From the NCBI GenBank assembly GCA_025454405.1, contig JALOON010000106.1:1-52194 (forward strand): a stretch of DNA of 52,194 bases, read 5' to 3'. This stretch comes from Oscillatoriaceae cyanobacterium Prado104 (GTDB taxonomy: Bacteria > Cyanobacteriota > Cyanobacteriia > Cyanobacteriales > Microcoleaceae). Below are positions 49,198 to 52,194 of this stretch, piece after piece. How positions within the stretch are numbered: position 1 is the stretch's first letter; each line of letters starts with the position of its first letter. Both the position numbers and the translations under genes were made by a program. Under the pieces are notes generated by a model. The model was not told the DNA's origin. It searched no databases and saw nothing but the letters and a program-made list of their open reading frames with translations.

Positions 49198-49401
49198 CTA
49201 TTTATACCTTTTAACCCCAAATGAATCATCATTCTGATAGGAGATTTTCAGTTCTGCTGCTTTGTATACTGCAAGTTGCAATTGACTGTAGGGGCCGCAC
49301 CAGAAAAAGTTTTTGATTAAATGACCTTCTCCCGCTAAAGAACCAAAAACTGTGTAGTAAACTCCGTACAGTTCTTGAGTGGTGCCGATTCTTGCCAACA
49401 T
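49198..49401 (-). CDS. short hypothetical ORF, possibly a gene fragment
   Basis: A 67-codon frame reading LARIGTTQELYGVYYTVFGS, NFFWCGPYSQLQLAVYKAAE. It has no ribosome site and ends just before the MFS gene region. It may be the C-terminal piece of a lost gene; I do not recognise the family. Confidence 0.35.
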   Translation of the reverse strand: MLARIGTTQELYGVYYTVFGSLAGEGHLIKNFFWCGPYSQLQLAVYKAAELKISYQNDDSFGVKRYK

Positions 49402-49490
49402 AGTTTCTACTTGTTCGATCGCCAGCTAGAGCCAAAATATCATGTTTCGAGTTCCCGAGCTCGCGTCCGATCGATTACCATAAAAAAACG

Positions 49491-49548
49491 GTTTGTAGTG
49501 CGGACTTCAGTCAGTTCTCTGTTGCGGACTCAAGTCCGCATTACGAAC
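49491..49548. repeat. GTAGTGCGGACTTCAGTC hairpin repeat
   Basis: Arms GTAGTGCGGACTTCAG and GACTCAAGTCCGCATTAC enclose a 17-base loop. Same family as the one at 43751. The region around it (49402-49738) carries no gene, with AACTATCAACTTTCAAC repeats near 49700-49735. Confidence 0.8.
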
Positions 49549-49738
49549 AAATTTTATGGCGCTCGATCGATCGAACCCGATATTACCCGGACTGTAAAGG
49601 AGGCAGAGCCTCGCGATCTGTATTCCCAAGCACAGCCTGGGAACGAGACCTCTATATTGATTTGTTTTTCTGATTTATAACTTCTTCGATGGGACAAATA
49701 TCAACTATCAACTTTCAACTATCAACTTTCAACTGACT

Positions 49739-50008
49739 TCATTTTAATTCGACATCTACCGTAGCAGACATCCCCGGTGCGATCCGCGATTCGTAACCTT
49801 TAATGCTTTCCGGCTCAAACACAACTTTCACAGGAATCCGCTGCACTACTTTAGTAAAGTTGCCGGTAGCATTATCGGGAGGTAACAAAGAAAATTGCGC
49901 ACCTGAAGCCGGAGAAAAACTATCGACATGACCTGCAAATTTACGGTTGCCAAAAGCATCTAATTTGATTTCTACTACAGGTAATGTAGTGGAGTTAGAG
50001 GCTCGCAC
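49739..50008 (-). pseudogene. C-terminal fragment of an EmrA/HlyD-type membrane fusion protein
   Basis: The 89 codons read VEIKLDAFGNRKFAGHVDSF, SPASGAQFSLLPPDNATGNFTKVVQRIPVK and ESRIAPGMSATVDVELK. This is the last quarter of an EmrA-like periplasmic adaptor for multidrug efflux; the N-terminal membrane anchor, coiled coil and lipoyl part are missing and no ATG begins a full gene. It lies 28 bases downstream of the MarR gene, the usual place for an emrA gene, so the operon has been cut. Confidence 0.8.
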
Positions 50009-50036
50009 GCTTCAGTCGCCAGATCGATTTGCCGAT

Positions 50037-50519
50037 TTAGGAAAGATTGAAAATCGCCCGATCGATCAGTTGGGAAAACAGTTCTCGCTCTGCTTCGGAA
50101 AAGCCCTCTACAGCTCGATCGCGAATTTCAGCTACCAGCGGGGGCAGTACGTTCTGCAGTTCTCGCCCCGAATCAGTCAGCCAAATGCGCCAAATGCGGC
50201 GGTCGCGGGCGTCTCTCTCCCGGCGGACGAGGCCTCTTTCTTCCATGCGATCGATCACGCCCGTCAGCGTCCCGCCTACCTGTTGCAATTTCTCGCCAAT
50301 GCTGGAAGTCGGCAAACCGTCTTCTTGCCACAAGCAGCACAGTACCAGCCAGTGAAAAGGTGTCAGCCCGAACGGTTCGAGTACCTCCTGCAACCTGCGA
50401 CTTCCTAGCTGTGCCAGCAGTTTGATGCGGTAGCCCAGGCTGTGGGGCGCTAGAATGGCTTCCCACTGTGCTAAATCCTCAGCTAAATGCGCGCGATCGA
50501 TCGTGAATCCAGTAGCCAT
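50037..50519 (-). CDS. MarR-family transcriptional regulator
   Basis: A 160-residue winged-helix repressor: RRLQEVLEPFGLTPFHWLVL, the recognition region GEKLQQVGGTLTGVIDRMEE, RGLVRRERDARDRRIWRIWLT. MarR regulators respond to small aromatic or lipophilic ligands and often control adjacent efflux genes. Here the downstream efflux gene is only a fragment. ATG 50519 is preferred because the upstream frame (to 50600) overlaps the Uma2 gene. Confidence 0.88.
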   Translation of the reverse strand: MATGFTIDRAHLAEDLAQWEAILAPHSLGYRIKLLAQLGSRRLQEVLEPFGLTPFHWLVLCCLWQEDGLPTSSIGEKLQQVGGTLTGVIDRMEERGLVRRERDARDRRIWRIWLTDSGRELQNVLPPLVAEIRDRAVEGFSEAERELFSQLIDRAIFNLS

Positions 50520-50596
50520 CGACTGATTAGTTAGTATTCGTATTATTAGAGTAAGGTATTTTTGGCGGGCTGTCAAGGAGGCGCGAGCATTTTTTT

Positions 50597-51136
50597 TCAA
50601 GCCAGCAGTTCGTCAACTGCTACAGCAAAACCCGGCAGCATTACCTGAGTGCGAGCAATTTCCCCAGGCCCGAACCACAACTTCTGAGTCTGAGTGAGTA
50701 CAAACACGAACTGAGTTTCAGGCACGACCAACCAAACTTCTTGACAGCCAGAATCCAGGTATTCTATAGCTTTAGCAAAAAATTCCTCAACTCGATCTGT
50801 AGGCGAAGCGATTTCGGCCACTAGCGGGAAACACACCGGCAAGCTAGCAGCCTTGCCGTACCGGGCAGCAAGTTCGGGAGTCAGGTAAGCAACATCGGGA
50901 CGGCGGCCTTGCTGGTTGGTGCGGCAAGGGGTATCGGTATAGACTTTTCCAGCTTGTCCGCTCGAAATCGCGTAACTTCTCCAAGCAGCCCCCAGATTTA
51001 GTTGAATTTCGCCGTGCGGTAAAGTCATGCCATTTTTTTCTACAAGTTCGCCGTCCACCCATTCTGTGTAGTCTGGGGGATTGGCGAGAAAATCTTCCAG
51101 GGAAAGAACTTCCCGTACAACAGTAGGAGCGTCCAT
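50597..51136 (-). CDS. Uma2-family (DUF820) putative endonuclease
   Basis: A 179-residue Uma2 protein: LSLEDFLANPPDYTEWVDGE, VEKNGMTLPHGEIQLNL, the catalytic block RRPDVAYLTPEL and FPLVAEIASPTDRVEEFFAK, and YLDSGCQEVWLVVPE. This is the third Uma2 gene in the window. Its function is unknown. Confidence 0.85.
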   Translation of the reverse strand: MDAPTVVREVLSLEDFLANPPDYTEWVDGELVEKNGMTLPHGEIQLNLGAAWRSYAISSGQAGKVYTDTPCRTNQQGRRPDVAYLTPELAARYGKAASLPVCFPLVAEIASPTDRVEEFFAKAIEYLDSGCQEVWLVVPETQFVFVLTQTQKLWFGPGEIARTQVMLPGFAVAVDELLA

Positions 51137-51267
51137 AGGATTTTACTTTGGCAAGGGGCTTGCTACTATTATCGATCGCCCCTCAAACCACCCGACTGCC
51201 GGATGTCCGCCCCAGGAAGTTTGTTTGCAATTCTTAATTGTTATTAAACTAGAAAGGAGAAATCTAG

Positions 51268-51945
51268 TTGCACTCTGAATTTATGTTGCTGACCGCCGAC
51301 AAACGCACCAAGTTAGACGACACCGACGACAACTTGTTTTATTCCTATCCCCGGTTTGTGACGCACGTAGACGAGGGATTCATTCAACAATTAACCGATT
51401 TGTACCGAGAAAGGCTGAAGCCGAATACTCGGATTTTCGATATGATGAGCAGTTGGGTTTCTCACTTGCCCGACGAGATGCAGTTTGCCCATGTGGAAGG
51501 GCACGGGATGAATCAAGAAGAGCTGGCAAAAAATCCTAGATTGGATCGTTATTTCGTGCAGGATTTGAATGCAAATCCTAAATTGCCGCTGCCGGATTCA
51601 GATTTTGATGCTGTTGTCAACTGCGTTTCGGTACAGTATTTGCAGTACCCCGAGGCAGTTTTTTCTGAGATTCACCGGATATTAAAGCCCGGTGGCGTGG
51701 CAATTATTAGCTTTTCCAACAGAATGTTTTATCAAAAAGCAATTGCTGCTTGGCGGGACGGTTCGGAGGGCGATCGGGTAGAATTGGTAAAGCGTTACTT
51801 TGATTCTGTAACAGGAGCGAACATACCCGGATTTAGCAAGCCGGAAGTAATTGCAAAATTCGCTAACTTGCCGAGTTTCATGCAAATGCTGCGCATCGGC
51901 AGTGGCGATCCTTTTTACGCGGTAGTTGCTTACCGCCAAAGTTAG
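51268..51945 (+). CDS. SAM-dependent methyltransferase-like protein
   Basis: A 225-residue class I methyltransferase-like protein: IFDMMSSWVSHLPDE in the place of the SAM loop, then LPLPDSDFDAVVNCVSVQYL, and FSEIHRILKPGGVAIISFSN. The DMMSSWVSH form replaces the usual glycine-rich DLGCGxG, as in a subgroup common in cyanobacteria and plants, so activity is uncertain. The TTG at 51268 is chosen because AAGGAG lies 10 bases before it; an ATG at 51283 is the alternative. Confidence 0.8.
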   Translation: MHSEFMLLTADKRTKLDDTDDNLFYSYPRFVTHVDEGFIQQLTDLYRERLKPNTRIFDMMSSWVSHLPDEMQFAHVEGHGMNQEELAKNPRLDRYFVQDLNANPKLPLPDSDFDAVVNCVSVQYLQYPEAVFSEIHRILKPGGVAIISFSNRMFYQKAIAAWRDGSEGDRVELVKRYFDSVTGANIPGFSKPEVIAKFANLPSFMQMLRIGSGDPFYAVVAYRQS

Positions 51946-51960
51946 GATTTTGAAAAGATG

Positions 51961-52062
51961 TTTGTAGTGAGGACTTGAGTCCGCCGATTTTTATGATGGC
52001 TAAACGACAAGTCGAAATCAACACTTGCTCTTGCCGCCAATGACTGGGTCCTTACTGCGAAC
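51961..52062. repeat. degenerate GTAGTGAGGACTTGAGTCC hairpin repeat
   Basis: A left arm GTAGTGAGGACTTGAGTCC (51964-51982) and a poorer right arm near GGGTCCTTACTGC (52046-52058) flank unrelated sequence. It follows the methyltransferase gene. From 52063 to the window end no gene is seen; a GTGTTT...AAACAC inverted pair near 52158-52184 is noted only. Confidence 0.6.
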
Positions 52063-52194
52063 CGATCGACTGTTACACTATAATTGCATAATTAATTAGG
52101 CTGAAGTTCCCCCCGTAGAAATACTGAGACGTGGGTTGAAACCCTTGTGCTGCTTGGTGTTTCAGCTTATGAACCAGAAAACACGTACCCATGT

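Overview
The window looks like chromosomal DNA of a cyanobacterium. The HIP1-type octamer GCGATCGC is very frequent. There is a psbO gene for the photosystem II manganese-stabilising protein, a group 3 SigF-type sigma factor, a PatD-family protein and two genes with COP23 domains. The many Uma2-family genes, small toxin-antitoxin modules and dispersed short repeats fit a large, plastic genome of a filamentous Oscillatoriales-type organism such as Microcoleus or Oscillatoria. That placement is inference; no rRNA or other marker is present to settle it.

Layout. 0.2-4.2 kb: thioredoxin, a LOG-family protein, an orphan antitoxin-like gene, and a TauE/DsbD-like membrane protein fused to a ferric-reductase-like module and overlapping a secreted partner. 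4.4-6.9 kb: cytochrome bd oxidase (cydAB). 7.0-9.8 kb: sigF, psbO and a small conserved protein. 9.9-14.0 kb: an RTX repeat protein with a PAPTSS minisatellite tail, and a GHMP sugar kinase fused to a GalU-like nucleotidyltransferase. 14.4-17.5 kb: Dps, the DUF6888/DUF6887-type pair, a RelE/ParE module and a Uma2 gene. 17.6-19.8 kb: a phosphoketolase-like ThDP enzyme. 20.1-26.1 kb: two serine protease/COP23 loci in opposite domain order, a decayed third protease copy, a GNAT gene, a frameshifted exported cyclase and a GerMN lipoprotein. 26.9-34.6 kb: a small hypothetical gene, MoaD, a fused dipeptide-type ABC ATPase, a zinc-ribbon protein, PatD and RelA/SpoT.

34.7-41.1 kb is an accessory island. 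It holds two Rpn-type nuclease genes (one truncated), antitoxin-like genes, a retropepsin-like gene broken by one stop codon, a divergent module with a vMAP-like HTH gene and phased 10-bp repeats, a toxin-antitoxin pair, a decayed MazF and an orphan HicB. 41.1-52.2 kb mixes metabolism (ProX-type binding protein, aldehyde dehydrogenase, pterin dehydratase, methyltransferase), an MNT/HEPN module, an MFS exporter, a MarR gene beside an EmrA remnant, and two more Uma2 genes.

The non-coding space is unusually structured. Several dispersed families recur: AGAAACCCGGTTTCT palindromes, GTAGTGAGGACTTNAGTCC hairpins, GAAGGAA polypurine tracts and AACTCAAAACTC arrays. Some have entered coding sequence: the linker of the ABC ATPase fusion, a surface segment of the phosphoketolase-like enzyme, and the ends of two genes. 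The most promising uncharacterised locus is the 37.8-39.8 kb divergent module with its helically phased CGG decamers.
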